Part shown: one piece after another, positions 17,203-26,622 of the stretch
Layout of the letters: each line of letters starts with the position of its first letter
Numbering within the stretch: the stretch's first letter is position 1
NCBI GenBank assembly: GCA_016875795.1
Contig: VGOU01000004.1
Coordinates: 1 to 38,465, forward strand
Reading direction: 5' to 3'
Source of the DNA: Chloroflexota bacterium
GTDB lineage: Bacteria > Chloroflexota > Limnocylindria > P2-11E
DNA length: 38,465 nucleotides
Made by a program: the position numbers and the translations under genes
The notes under the pieces: model-generated
Databases searched by the model: none
Told to the model about the DNA's origin: nothing
What the model saw: the letters and a program-made list of their open reading frames with translations, nothing else

Positions 17203-19069
17203 TCGGCGCGCGCATCCGATCCACGGCCCCGCCGTCGCGGAACGGGTCCAGATCGGCGAGCGCGCCCGACCAATCTCCCAGGTCCGAGTGTGCTGCTGGA
17301 TCCCTGCGATAGGCATCGACGGCTCCGCGCAGACGGTGCCACCCGTCGAAGACGACGCGCCCGCTGAGCGACCTCAGCGGATGGTCCCGTAGGTCGTCGA
17401 CGTCGACCATCACGCTGCGGACCCCGATGAGGTGACCCTCGAGCGACGCCGTGCCGGCGCTCAGCTTGCCGATACAGAGATCGGCGGCGAGCGCCGCCTC
17501 CGCGACGAACGTCTCACGCGATGAGTCGCTCGCGCCCCGGATCACGCAGCGCCCGCTGGCGACGAGATCGTCGAGCCGCGAAGCGACGCTCCCGATGCGC
17601 TGGCGGAGATCCCACGGCTTCTTGGGCTTCAGGACGAGGCCGAGGGTCGGGTCCTCCTCGACCCATCGGATGAGGAAGGCGTAGTCCTTGGCAGCCTGCG
17701 CGTTGGTGGCGAGGACGTCCCAACGATCCGCCGAGTTCTCGTCGAAGAAGCACATGACGAACGTCGCGCCGCCCGCCTCGAGCGTCGAGCGCGTCGCCCG
17801 GACGCTCGGGGAGCGCCGGAGCTCGGCGGCAGCTTCGACCGCGCCATCGGAGAGCGGCCCCGTGATGACATAGTGCTTCGCGGGTGACTCCAGAGAGCGC
17901 ACCAGCTCCGCGAAGATCCCCGAGTACACGAGTTGGACCGTCTCGCCCGCGGTCACGAGCGTCGTCGGGCCGATGATGTTCGCGATCGAATACTGGTAGT
18001 TCACGCTCGTTCCACCGAGCGCGTCGAGCGCGAGGACCTGGCCGCTCGAGCCGTTCGAGCCCACCACATTGACCCGGATACCCGTCGAGCGAAAGAACGT
18101 GTACCAGGAGGCGTGCTCGAGAGCGAGCGACGCGACCGCCTTCGCCAGACCGAGCGGCAGTCGGCGCTGCCTCGCCGCCGTCTCGAGGACCGCTCGGCCG
18201 ATGCGGATCCAGTGGGGAACGGCGACCCGGAGCGAGGCCGTGGTGACCAGGGGGACCTTCCCCACGACCGTGATGCCACGCTCGCGGAGCTTCGCCTCTT
18301 CGGCAGGGGGACGGCCTTCGTGGTCGTACAAGATCACGCGGAAGGCGTCCGATGGGCGGAGCCAGAAGAGCTCCGAGTGTCTCGTAGGGTCGAGCGACAC
18401 CGCGCGGTGGCCGAACCGAAGACCGACGGCCGGCGGCCTCGATCCCGTCGATGCGGCCGCGGGCCGTCGAGCCCGCCGCGCGCGTACGCGGCCTGGGAGC
18501 TGGGCCGCGAGGCCCGCGCCGCGCAGGACGAGCCGCCCGCCGCTCAGACGTGGGTAACCGATGAGACGCAGCCCCTCCGCGCTCGCGACCTCGCGAACGC
18601 GGCCGATCCACGGCCGGTCCGCGATGAGAATGAGCACGTCGCGGAGGGGGACGCGCTCGCGTTCGGCGACCCGACGGGCGACCGCGATCCGCAGCCGCTC
18701 CTCCCGGACGGCCGTCTCGAGCATCTTGTCGAGGTGGAAGGCGACGGCGCGTGCGGGCCACGCCGGCTCGAGCGCGCGGACCACCGGCTCGCCGTGGATC
18801 CAGTCGGTCCGTATCGCCGAGGAGAGGGCGCGCGACTCCCGGAGGAGGCCGATGAGCGCGCACCCCCCGTCGGCGTTCGTGAGCTCGCCGATGTTCGCAT
18901 CGACCTGGCGGACGGATCCGCGGATGAGTCCGGCGCGCGCCGCGAGCCCGACGATCCTCCCGCTGGCTGGCGTGAGCGGGTCGAAGTGCCAGATGTCAGC
19001 GGTCCGGCCCCGGATCGCGATCGCGGCGAGAGACCACACCGAGATGCGGTCCGCGAAGACGACGGCCAC
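17099..19069 (-). CDS. Large (about 656 aa) glycosyltransferase-like/surface carbohydrate biosynthesis protein; candidate nonulosonic acid transferase
   Basis: Single long frame with protein-like composition (SNGSSGQVLALDALGGTSVNYQYSIANIIGPTTLVTAGETVQLVYSGIFAELVRSLESPAKHYVITGP; LGLVLKPKKPWDLRQRI; LCIGKLSAGTASLEGHLIGVRSVMVDVDDL) suggesting a GT-B-like C-terminal half; next to pseI and an ABC exporter. Function inferred. Confidence 0.62.
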   Translation of the reverse strand: MAVVFADRISVWSLAAIAIRGRTADIWHFDPLTPASGRIVGLAARAGLIRGSVRQVDANIGELTNADGGCALIGLLRESRALSSAIRTDWIHGEPVVRALEPAWPARAVAFHLDKMLETAVREERLRIAVARRVAERERVPLRDVLILIADRPWIGRVREVASAEGLRLIGYPRLSGGRLVLRGAGLAAQLPGRVRARRARRPAAASTGSRPPAVGLRFGHRAVSLDPTRHSELFWLRPSDAFRVILYDHEGRPPAEEAKLRERGITVVGKVPLVTTASLRVAVPHWIRIGRAVLETAARQRRLPLGLAKAVASLALEHASWYTFFRSTGIRVNVVGSNGSSGQVLALDALGGTSVNYQYSIANIIGPTTLVTAGETVQLVYSGIFAELVRSLESPAKHYVITGPLSDGAVEAAAELRRSPSVRATRSTLEAGGATFVMCFFDENSADRWDVLATNAQAAKDYAFLIRWVEEDPTLGLVLKPKKPWDLRQRIGSVASRLDDLVASGRCVIRGASDSSRETFVAEAALAADLCIGKLSAGTASLEGHLIGVRSVMVDVDDLRDHPLRSLSGRVVFDGWHRLRGAVDAYRRDPAAHSDLGDWSGALADLDPFRDGGAVDRMRAPIIRSIEAQAGGVRPPDAPTSGRSPAARHARSPSR

Positions 19070-19130
19070 CGGCGCCGACAGTACAACGGTGACCGCTATC
19101 GTTCAGCCATGCGACGGGCGTTCCGCTGAG

Positions 19131-20918
19131 ATGCGATCGCTCCTGTCCTTCGTCATCGAGTACAGGGTCGCGTATCTCGTCCTGTTCCTCTTCCTGATCG
19201 CCACGGCCGTTCTCGAGGGGCTCGGGCTCGCGGTCCTCTACCCGCTCCTCGCGGCGATCCTCAGCGCTCCCCCGACCTCGGCCGGTCCGCTCCTCGACCT
19301 CCTGCTGCGGACCGCCGACGGTCTCGCGGGCGGCGATCGGCTGATCGGCGCGTTCGCACTATTCATCATCATCGTGCCGCTCAGCTCGCTGGGGAAGCTC
19401 GGCCGCGAGTGGCTGCAGGCCAGAACGAGCGCGGCCACGACGTGGGACGTGAAGCGCAGGGTCTTCGAGCGTCTCCGCACCCGCCCTTACTCGTACTTCA
19501 TCACTCGCCGGGAGGGCGACCTCACGTATCGGCTGACGGTCGCGCCTCAGAACCTCGCCGCTGCCCTCCTGTTCGCGACGATCAGCGTGAGCTACTCGCT
19601 CACCGGTCTCGCGACCTTCCTGCTGCTGGTCACGATCGAGTGGCGAACGACCCTCGCGATGCTTGCGCTCGGCATCGTCTTCTTCGGGGCGAATCGGTTC
19701 GTCGCACGGCGATTCTCCTACAACGCCGGTCGCGAGAAGATGTCCGCACAGTCGGCCGAGCTCGGCGTCGCGCACGAGCTGTTGGGCGGGATCAGGGACA
19801 TCGCCGCCGCGGACGCCTCGCGAGCATGGCTGCAGCGCTTCCTGGTGCAGAGCAAGACCTACCGGCGGTACTTCGTCCGTGACCTCACGTGGTCCGCGGT
19901 CCCCGGGCTCTTCCTCGAGCTCGCGGTGCTCATCCTCGCCGCGGTCAGCGCGGCCGTGATCCATCTCGCGGCGCCCGATCTGCTCGTGTCGCTCCTCCCT
20001 GTCCTCGCGGTGTACGTCTACGCGACGCGGAGCCTGCTCGGCACGGTGGGTCTCGTGAGCAGGCAGCTCCTACGGATCGCCGCCCTTGAGCCGGACGTGG
20101 CCCTGCTGAGGGGAGCCCTCTCTGAGCCTGCGGACCCGCGCGGAGAGCTCCAGCCGTCCCGCCCCGTACCGGCATGGGAGCGGATCGCGATCCGCGACCT
20201 CTCGTTCGTGTACCCGCAGCGGGACGTCGCCGTCCTCGAAGGTCTGTCGCTCACCATCGAGCGAGGACGTACGACGGCGCTCGTCGGCGCGTCTGGATCG
20301 GGGAAAAGCACGATCCTTCTCCTTTTGCTCGGTCTGCTCGGACCCTCGAGCGGCCGGATCATGGTGGGGGACACCGACCTGAGCGACGTCGACCGTGCCC
20401 AGTGGCTGTCGCGGGTCGGCTACGTCGGGCAGGAGCCGTTCGTGTTCAACGGCACGGTCGCGGAGAACATCGCCTTCGGCGAGGATCGGCCCACTCCGAC
20501 GATCGTGGACGCGGCGCGCGCCGCCCAGGCCGATGGATTCATCGACGCGCTCCCTCGCGGGTACGACACAATGGTGGGTGATCGCGGCGTGACGCTCTCT
20601 GCCGGACAGCGGCAGCGTCTCGTCATCGCGCGAGCGCTCGTCCGCCGACCCGATCTGCTCCTCCTCGACGAGGCCACGAGCGCGCTCGACAGCGTGTCCG
20701 AGGAGCTGTTCCAGCGGGCGCTGGCCTCGATCTCGCGAAGGACGACCGTGGTCGTCGTCGCGCACCGTCTCTCCACCGTGCGCCAGGCCGACATGATCGT
20801 CGTGCTCGAGCATGGCCGTGTCGCCGAGTCCGGTCGTCACGAGAGACTGATGGCGGCGGGCGGCGTCTATGCGCGGCTCGTGCGGTCGTTCGAGGAGCCG
20901 GTGCCCGCCGTTGGCTGA
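19131..20918 (+). CDS. ABC transporter, fused permease/ATP-binding (lipid-linked oligosaccharide flippase/exporter type)
   Basis: N-terminal membrane domain, Walker A VGASGSGKSTI, signature VTLSAGQRQRL, Walker B LLLLDEATSALD, H-loop VVAHRLSTV. ATG at 19131 chosen; the ORF track extends spuriously to 18561. Confidence 0.94.
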   Translation: MRSLLSFVIEYRVAYLVLFLFLIATAVLEGLGLAVLYPLLAAILSAPPTSAGPLLDLLLRTADGLAGGDRLIGAFALFIIIVPLSSLGKLGREWLQARTSAATTWDVKRRVFERLRTRPYSYFITRREGDLTYRLTVAPQNLAAALLFATISVSYSLTGLATFLLLVTIEWRTTLAMLALGIVFFGANRFVARRFSYNAGREKMSAQSAELGVAHELLGGIRDIAAADASRAWLQRFLVQSKTYRRYFVRDLTWSAVPGLFLELAVLILAAVSAAVIHLAAPDLLVSLLPVLAVYVYATRSLLGTVGLVSRQLLRIAALEPDVALLRGALSEPADPRGELQPSRPVPAWERIAIRDLSFVYPQRDVAVLEGLSLTIERGRTTALVGASGSGKSTILLLLLGLLGPSSGRIMVGDTDLSDVDRAQWLSRVGYVGQEPFVFNGTVAENIAFGEDRPTPTIVDAARAAQADGFIDALPRGYDTMVGDRGVTLSAGQRQRLVIARALVRRPDLLLLDEATSALDSVSEELFQRALASISRRTTVVVVAHRLSTVRQADMIVVLEHGRVAESGRHERLMAAGGVYARLVRSFEEPVPAVG

Positions 20919-20924
20919 CCGAGA

Positions 20925-21719
20925 GTGGTGAGCGTCAGGGCTCGGCTCGCCGCGGTCACCCTGCGCATCCGCTGGGCGGCCGTCGCCGCCCTCGCTCCAC
21001 GTCGCTCTGTGACCGCGAACGGCCTGCGCCTGACCCTGCGCACCGAGAACTGGATCACGCACTACAGGTGGGCGACGTACGCGATCAAGGAGCCGGACAC
21101 GCTTCGCTGGCTCGACCGGGTCGTGCGGGACGGCGATGTCGTCTTCGACGTCGGCGCGAACATCGGCGTGTACTCGTTGTACGCCGCGCTGCGACATCCT
21201 CGCGCCGTGGTGCTGGCATTCGAGCCCGAGTACGCGAACCTCCACCTCCTGCGGGACAACGTCGTGGCGAACGGGCTGCGCGACCGCGTCACGATCTACG
21301 CGCTCGCGCTGGGCGACCGGGTCGGCCTGACGCATCTTCAGGTCCAGGACCTCACACCGGGCTCCGCTCTGCACACCGAGTCGCCGGTGCCGATCGACCA
21401 CACCAGGACCGGGCGGCGAGTCGTCATGCGGGAGGGCATCGCGCTCATGACGCTTGACGAGTTCTGCGCGCTGCGCTCGCTCGTCCCGAACGCGATCAAG
21501 ATCGACGTTGATGGGACGGAGGCTGAGATCCTGCGTGGCGCTGAACGCACCCTGCGAGACCCGGCCCTGCGCACGGTCCTCATCGAGCTGCCGGTCTCCG
21601 TTGGCGCGGCTTCGGAGTGTCGCGCCCGGCTCGAGGACGCGGGGCTCGGCCCGACCCCGATGGATGTCGGTGAGGGCACCAACGAGGTGTGGACCCGCCG
21701 ATCCCATCGGGGCTGGTAG
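20925..21719 (+). CDS. FkbM-family methyltransferase
   Basis: DGDVVFDVGANIGVYSLYAAL, VLAFEPEYANLHLLRDNVVANGL, LDEFCALRSLVPNAIKIDVDGTEAEILRGAERTL. Confidence 0.9.
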   Translation: MVSVRARLAAVTLRIRWAAVAALAPRRSVTANGLRLTLRTENWITHYRWATYAIKEPDTLRWLDRVVRDGDVVFDVGANIGVYSLYAALRHPRAVVLAFEPEYANLHLLRDNVVANGLRDRVTIYALALGDRVGLTHLQVQDLTPGSALHTESPVPIDHTRTGRRVVMREGIALMTLDEFCALRSLVPNAIKIDVDGTEAEILRGAERTLRDPALRTVLIELPVSVGAASECRARLEDAGLGPTPMDVGEGTNEVWTRRSHRGW

Positions 21720-21734
21720 CCTCTGGGCTGACGA

Positions 21735-21749
21735 CGCCGCCCTGCGGCG
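21735..21749. other. Short GC hairpin (CGCCGC-CCT-GCGGCG) between FkbM and PhyH genes
   Basis: Perfect 6-bp stem, 3-nt loop in the 54-nt gap upstream of the PhyH SD; no T-tract follows. Confidence 0.4.
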
Positions 21750-21773
21750 GAATAGCAACGGAGAGGGAGCACG

Positions 21774-22682
21774 ATGGCTACTCGGACAGTCCCCGCGGCG
21801 CCGTCTCGAGGCGCGGAGATGGGGCAGGCCAAGCTCGGTAAGGCAGCCTTCGACGCGTTCTGGCGCGACGGCTTCTATCTGCAACGGTCGTTCTTCGACC
21901 CGAAGAAGGTGGAGGCCGCGGCGGCGTGGCTCAGGTCCCAGGACCACTCGAAGATGGCGAAGTCCTGGACGGAGCAGGAGCCCGCCGTCGAGCTCGCCGT
22001 CTGGCCCACCGTGCACACGGGCGATCACCCCATCGCGGAGCTGGCGAACGACCGCGACATGCTGGACATGGCGGGCGAGCTCATGGGCGCGCCCGTGTAC
22101 ATCTGGTCCAGCAAGGTGAACATCAAGGCCGCCTGGTGCGGCACGGCCGAGTACCACCACCAGGACCTCGTCTACTGGAAGGACCGCGGCTACCCGCGCG
22201 ACGAGATGCTGTCATGCATGGTGTACCTCGAGCCCCATACGATCCAGAACGCCGCGCTGGTCGTGCTCCCCGGCACGCACAAGTACGGGTACATCGAGCA
22301 CGAACCGTTCATCAACATCAACGGGCTGTCGAAGTACATGGTCCCGCCCGCGACCCTCAGCGACCTGTATCGCAAGCACGGGTACAAGGTCGTCGAGGCG
22401 CAGCCCGGCGACGTCCTGTTCTTCCACACCAGCCTCGTCCACGGCTCGTCGCACAACATCTCGCCGCACAGCCGCACGATCCTGCTGAGCCAGCTGAACA
22501 CCGTGGGCAACGAACCGAAGGACGTCTCCGAGAACGCACGGCTCTTCAACCTCCGCCGGTCGCAGCAGGAGAAGGAAGAGGCGGAGCGCCGGTACAGGTT
22601 CTTCACTGAGAAGTACGAAAAGCAGCTCGGATCGAAGGACGTCACCTTCGGCGCGCCGATCCCTGAGCGCGAGCGGAAGTAG
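21774..22682 (+). CDS. Phytanoyl-CoA dioxygenase (PhyH) family Fe(II)/2-oxoglutarate oxygenase
   Basis: FDAFWRDGFYLQRSFFDPKKV, AEYHHQDLVYW (HxD), LVVLPGTHKYG, GDVLFFHTSLVHGSSHNISPHSRTILLSQLN (distal His/Arg). SD GAGAGGG at 21761-21767. Confidence 0.9.
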   Translation: MATRTVPAAPSRGAEMGQAKLGKAAFDAFWRDGFYLQRSFFDPKKVEAAAAWLRSQDHSKMAKSWTEQEPAVELAVWPTVHTGDHPIAELANDRDMLDMAGELMGAPVYIWSSKVNIKAAWCGTAEYHHQDLVYWKDRGYPRDEMLSCMVYLEPHTIQNAALVVLPGTHKYGYIEHEPFININGLSKYMVPPATLSDLYRKHGYKVVEAQPGDVLFFHTSLVHGSSHNISPHSRTILLSQLNTVGNEPKDVSENARLFNLRRSQQEKEEAERRYRFFTEKYEKQLGSKDVTFGAPIPERERK

Positions 22683-22707
22683 TACGGAGACCGGCGGCCC
22701 GGTCCTC

Positions 22708-23622
22708 GTGACCGGCGCCGCCGGCCTCATCGGCGGTGCCGTCGTCGACCGCCTGCTCGACGACGGCGTGCCGGTGATCGGGATGGACGTCTTGGCCAGA
22801 GCAGGGGCCCGGCCCGGCCTCGCCTGGCTCCAAGCCGACATCGCGCACCCCGAGGCCGTCGGCCTCCTGGATCGCATCGGCGCTCGTGCTGTCGTTCACT
22901 GCGCCGCGCACCCGGGCGGCCGCTCGAACGAGGAGCCCACGGCGGACGTGCGCGCGAACGCCCTGGGGAGCATGCAGGTATTCGAGTGGTGCGCGCGGAA
23001 CGGCGCCGCCGTCGTGTACACGAGCTCGTCCGCGGTATACGGCGACCAGCCGCAGGGGCCGATCCGCGAGGACGCGACCCTGCGTCCCGGTACCGTGTAC
23101 GCCGTGTGCAAGATGGCCTGCGAGCGCTGGCTCGCCATCCTCGGCGAGCGCTTCGGCCTCCGGTGGACCGTGCTCAGGCTGTTCGCCACGTACGGCGCGG
23201 GGCACCGGCCGAGCGCATTCCAGGGCATCGTGAACGTGCTCATGACGCAGATGCTCGAGGGTCGGCGCGTCGTCGTCCGCGGCTCGCTCCTCCGCGAGCG
23301 CGACCTCCTCTACGTCACGGACGCGGCCGACGCCATCGTCCGGGCCCTCCGGGCGGACGCGGCGCGAGGCGCGGTGATGAACGTGGGCACCGGGCGCGCC
23401 GTGACCATCGCGGAGCTCATCGACGCGCTCCGTTCCGTCCTGGGGCGCGGTCGCGAGGACGTCGACGTGGTCGAGGAAGCGGGGACGGTCGGGGATCCGA
23501 TGTACAGCGTCGCGGACATCGCGCTCGCGCGGCGGCTGCTCGGGTTCGCGCCGCGGCGCTCCCTCGCCGACGGCCTCGCGGCGTTCGTCGCGGGTCGCCG
23601 GGCCGCACGGGCGGCGGGCTAG
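22708..23622 (+). CDS. NAD-dependent epimerase/dehydratase (SDR, extended)
   Basis: PVLVTGAAGLIGGAVVDRL...VYTSSSAVYGDQPQGPIREDATLRPGTVYAVCKMACERW (YxxxK). The beta-1 strand PVLVTG begins before the track start at 22708, so the real start lies about 10-50 nt upstream, probably a non-ATG codon. Confidence 0.88.
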   Translation: MTGAAGLIGGAVVDRLLDDGVPVIGMDVLARAGARPGLAWLQADIAHPEAVGLLDRIGARAVVHCAAHPGGRSNEEPTADVRANALGSMQVFEWCARNGAAVVYTSSSAVYGDQPQGPIREDATLRPGTVYAVCKMACERWLAILGERFGLRWTVLRLFATYGAGHRPSAFQGIVNVLMTQMLEGRRVVVRGSLLRERDLLYVTDAADAIVRALRADAARGAVMNVGTGRAVTIAELIDALRSVLGRGREDVDVVEEAGTVGDPMYSVADIALARRLLGFAPRRSLADGLAAFVAGRRAARAAG

Positions 23623-23624
23623 CC

Positions 23625-25424
23625 GTGTGCGGCGTGCTCGTCGTCGTCGCGAAGCGCGGCAGCCTGGACGCCGGTGCCTGCCGGCGCGCCCTTTCGGGGA
23701 TGACCTGGCGCGGTCCGGACCTGTGCGTCTCGGAGGTGTTCGAGGACCGCGTCTTCATCGGCGAGACCATCCTCTCGGTCACGGGTGACCTCGATCCCGC
23801 GGACGATCAGCAGCGATCCCGCTCCGGCCGGCTGAGCATCGCCTTCAACGGCGAGATCTACGGGCACGCGGCGCTGGCCGCCCGACTTCTGCCGGACCGT
23901 CCCGACCTGCGTCGCCCGGACACCGTCGACACGCGCGTGCTCCTCGAGCTGCACGAGGCGCTCGAGCCGGACGCGGTGACGCGCGAGCTCGACGGGATGT
24001 ACGCGTACGCGCTGCTCGACCGGCGGAGCCGCCGCCTGCACGTCGCCCGGGACGTGCAGGGCGAGAAGTCGCTCTACGTGTACGAGGACGAGGACCTCAT
24101 CGTCGTCGCATCGGAGATCCCCGCGATCCGCACCCTGCGGCCCGTCCTCGCCATCGACGCGCAGACGCTCCGCGACTACTTCCACACCCGCCACCTGCTG
24201 CTCGGCGACCGCGCGGTGCAGCGCGGGATCCGGCAGGTCCATCCCGGCAGCGTCGAGTCGCTCGACCTCGACCGGCTGACCTGGAGGAGGATGGCCGCGC
24301 TATCGCCGTCGGACTGGATCGATCCGGGGCGCATGGAGGCGAACGCGTCGCGGTCCCCCGACGACCTCGCGGACGAGCTCGACGCGATCCTCGACCGTTG
24401 CGTCGTCGAGATGCTGCCGCGCGGCCGGCGCTACGCGGCCGTCGTGAGCGGCGGGATCGACTCGTCGCTCGTCGCGTCCTACGTCGTCCGTCGCGGCGAT
24501 CCGCAGCTCCTCATCGCCGTGAACCATCTCGGCAAGGACCGGCTGAGCTCCGAGCTCGGACCGTTCGAGCGGGCGCTCGGCCGCCCGATCCAGGTCCTGA
24601 ACGTGGACCGCGGGACCTACAGCGGCGAGATCGTTCGCTGCCAGCAGTTGTGCGCGAGCCCGCTGCCGTCGCACTCCTTCGTGCCGCAGGCGCTCCAGTC
24701 GGCCGCCGTGCGCGCGGCGGGCTGCCGCGTCCTGTTCGGGGGCGACGGCGGCGACGAGGTCTTCGGCGGCTACGACGCGTACCTCCGCCCGCCACCCGAG
24801 CCCGGGGACACGAGCCCGTCCCCCTACACCGCGTACGCGCCGTCGCAGCTGCCGTTCGACGACGACGATCCGTCGGCGCTCCGGTCGGAGCTCGCGACCG
24901 CGTGGCGCGAGGCGCTCGATGCCTACGCGCACGTGCGGCCCTTCGCGGCCCGGGTCGCCCTGGCGATGATGTACTGCGACCTCGTCCACCAGCTCCCGCT
25001 CGTCGGCATGCGCGGCGCCGACCTCATGTCGATGATGTGGAGCGTCGAGGTCCGCAGCGTCCTCGTCCGCCGTCCCGTGCTGGCGTTCGCGCTGAACCTG
25101 CCCCTCGCCGCGAAGGCCGACCCGTCGGCGCCGGACCCGCTCCGGCGGACGAAAACGCTCCTCAAGAAGGTGTTCGAGCGCCACTACGGCCGCGACCTGA
25201 TCCTCGAGAAGCAGGGCTTCGCCGGCTTCCCGAACGAGTCCGCCGCGTACCTCGGCGACCGGACCGACTTCCTCGCGCACGACGTGCTCGGCGTACCGAG
25301 TGCGGCGCGCTCGCAGGCGCTCGGGCGCGACGTGGCGTGGAAGCTCGCGAACGTCGAGTTCTTCCTCCGGAACACCGCCGACGCCGTCACGCCGCGCGCG
25401 GTCCTCAGCGACACCGTACGGTGA
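23625..25424 (+). CDS. Asparagine synthase (glutamine-hydrolysing)-like amidotransferase
   Basis: GTG start followed by Cys2 (VCGVLVVV), IAFNGEIYGHAALAARLL, PP-loop VVSGGIDSSLVASYV, LFGGDGGDEVFGGYDAYL. The track ORF starting at 22986 is an upstream out-of-frame extension over the epimerase. Confidence 0.9.
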   Translation: MCGVLVVVAKRGSLDAGACRRALSGMTWRGPDLCVSEVFEDRVFIGETILSVTGDLDPADDQQRSRSGRLSIAFNGEIYGHAALAARLLPDRPDLRRPDTVDTRVLLELHEALEPDAVTRELDGMYAYALLDRRSRRLHVARDVQGEKSLYVYEDEDLIVVASEIPAIRTLRPVLAIDAQTLRDYFHTRHLLLGDRAVQRGIRQVHPGSVESLDLDRLTWRRMAALSPSDWIDPGRMEANASRSPDDLADELDAILDRCVVEMLPRGRRYAAVVSGGIDSSLVASYVVRRGDPQLLIAVNHLGKDRLSSELGPFERALGRPIQVLNVDRGTYSGEIVRCQQLCASPLPSHSFVPQALQSAAVRAAGCRVLFGGDGGDEVFGGYDAYLRPPPEPGDTSPSPYTAYAPSQLPFDDDDPSALRSELATAWREALDAYAHVRPFAARVALAMMYCDLVHQLPLVGMRGADLMSMMWSVEVRSVLVRRPVLAFALNLPLAAKADPSAPDPLRRTKTLLKKVFERHYGRDLILEKQGFAGFPNESAAYLGDRTDFLAHDVLGVPSAARSQALGRDVAWKLANVEFFLRNTADAVTPRAVLSDTVR

Positions 25425-25440
25425 CGCCGCTCATGGTCGC

Positions 25441-26622
25441 GTGGTGACGGGCCTCCTCGGCGCGGTGCTCCGCGCCCGCCGCGAGGGCCGCCTCGGGGCC
25501 GCCCTGCGCGCGCGCGCGGCGGTCGCGCTCGCCGCGGCGCGCTACACGGTCCACGATCCCGCGGCGCGTCGCGTGAGGCTCGACGCGCCCTCGTACGTCC
25601 AGCCATCCGATGACCCCGCCGAGCGGCGCATCGTGGAGCGCATCTTCGCGGCGTTCCGTCGCATGAAGGCGGATCAGCGCTCCGCGCCGGCGGTCTACCT
25701 GCCGGCCCCGCAGTGGCAGCGCCAGCTCGACGAGGCGTACGAGCCGTTCGGCCGGGCGCTGGCCCGGGACGACATCGCTCCGTTCCACTTCTTCCTGGCG
25801 AACTTCGGCGCGTGGGAGCGCTACACCGGTGTCGAGTCGACGACGCTCATCCGCGAGGCGGCGCGGTCGCGGGCGCGGCGCCTCCAGGTGACGAACGAGA
25901 CCTTCCTGCAGGCGCTCGAGCTCTGGCGCTGGCTGCGCGGGCCCGACGCCGACGTTCGACGGCTGAGCTACCCGCGCTTCGGCAACCAGGCCGGTGCTCA
26001 CATCGACGGCACGTTCGTGGGCCCGGGCTCCTTCTTCAACGACGTCTACGGCTCGCTCCTGGCGGGGCTGGTGTCCGATCGCGAGCGTCCCGTCGTCGCC
26101 GACCTCGGCGCCGGCTACGGCAAGCTCGCGTACTTCATCCTCCGGGACCTCCGCCGCTGGACCTTCATCGACCTCGATCTGCCCGAGACGCTCTGCCTCG
26201 CCGCGTACTACCTGATGAAGGCCTGGCCGGACCGGGCCGCGGTCCTGTACGGCGAAGCGGGGGACAGCGAGCCGAGCGCGCACGACCTCGTGTTCCTGCC
26301 GGCGTACGCGATCGACCGCATCCCCGACCGCGCGGTGGACCTCTTCGTGAACAAGAACAGCCTGGGCGAGATGACGGCCGACGCCGCGCGGGTCTTCGTC
26401 GGGCACATCGCCCGCACCACGCGCTGGTTCTTCCACCTGAACCACGACGTGCTGCGCAACCGCTACTCGGACGGGTCGAGCGGGCTCCTGGGACGCGAGT
26501 ACCCGGTGCCGGCCGACCGGTTCCGCCTGCTCATGCGATACCCGGACCTCGGTCATCTCGCGCGCGGAGGTCGCATCGACACCGGGAACGACATCTTCAT
26601 GTACCTGTACGAGCGGCGGTGA
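25441..26622 (+). CDS. Putative sugar O-methyltransferase
   Basis: YPRFGNQAGAHIDGTFVGPGSFFNDVYGSLLAGLV...PVVADLGAGYGKLAYFIL...FIDLDLPETLCLAAYYLMKAWP...FVNKNSLGEM...WFFHLNHDVLRNRY resembles the putative sugar O-methyltransferase family of glycan clusters. Confidence 0.72.
   Translation: MVTGLLGAVLRARREGRLGAALRARAAVALAAARYTVHDPAARRVRLDAPSYVQPSDDPAERRIVERIFAAFRRMKADQRSAPAVYLPAPQWQRQLDEAYEPFGRALARDDIAPFHFFLANFGAWERYTGVESTTLIREAARSRARRLQVTNETFLQALELWRWLRGPDADVRRLSYPRFGNQAGAHIDGTFVGPGSFFNDVYGSLLAGLVSDRERPVVADLGAGYGKLAYFILRDLRRWTFIDLDLPETLCLAAYYLMKAWPDRAAVLYGEAGDSEPSAHDLVFLPAYAIDRIPDRAVDLFVNKNSLGEMTADAARVFVGHIARTTRWFFHLNHDVLRNRYSDGSSGLLGREYPVPADRFRLLMRYPDLGHLARGGRIDTGNDIFMYLYERR

Noticed and set aside
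18561-19130. N-terminal extension of the ABC transporter ORF
   Set aside because: Antisense to the 17099-19069 gene and Arg/Ser-rich; transporter homology starts at MRSLLSFVIEYRVAYLV (19131).
21735-21749. Hairpin as a Rho-independent terminator
   Set aside because: Stem of only 6 bp and no following T-run; at most a small leader structure before PhyH.
20070-22160. 696-aa minus-strand ORF
   Set aside because: Antisense to the ABC transporter, FkbM and PhyH genes, which have clear motifs; composition typical of a shadow frame.
22986-23624. N-terminal extension of the AsnB-like ORF
   Set aside because: Out of frame with the epimerase and Arg-rich; the amidotransferase needs Cys at position 2, given by GTG-TGC at 23625.
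25713-26618. N-terminal extension of the 880-aa ORF ending at 28355
   Set aside because: Overlaps the putative methyltransferase in another frame with shadow composition; GTG at 26619 gives a coherent protein.
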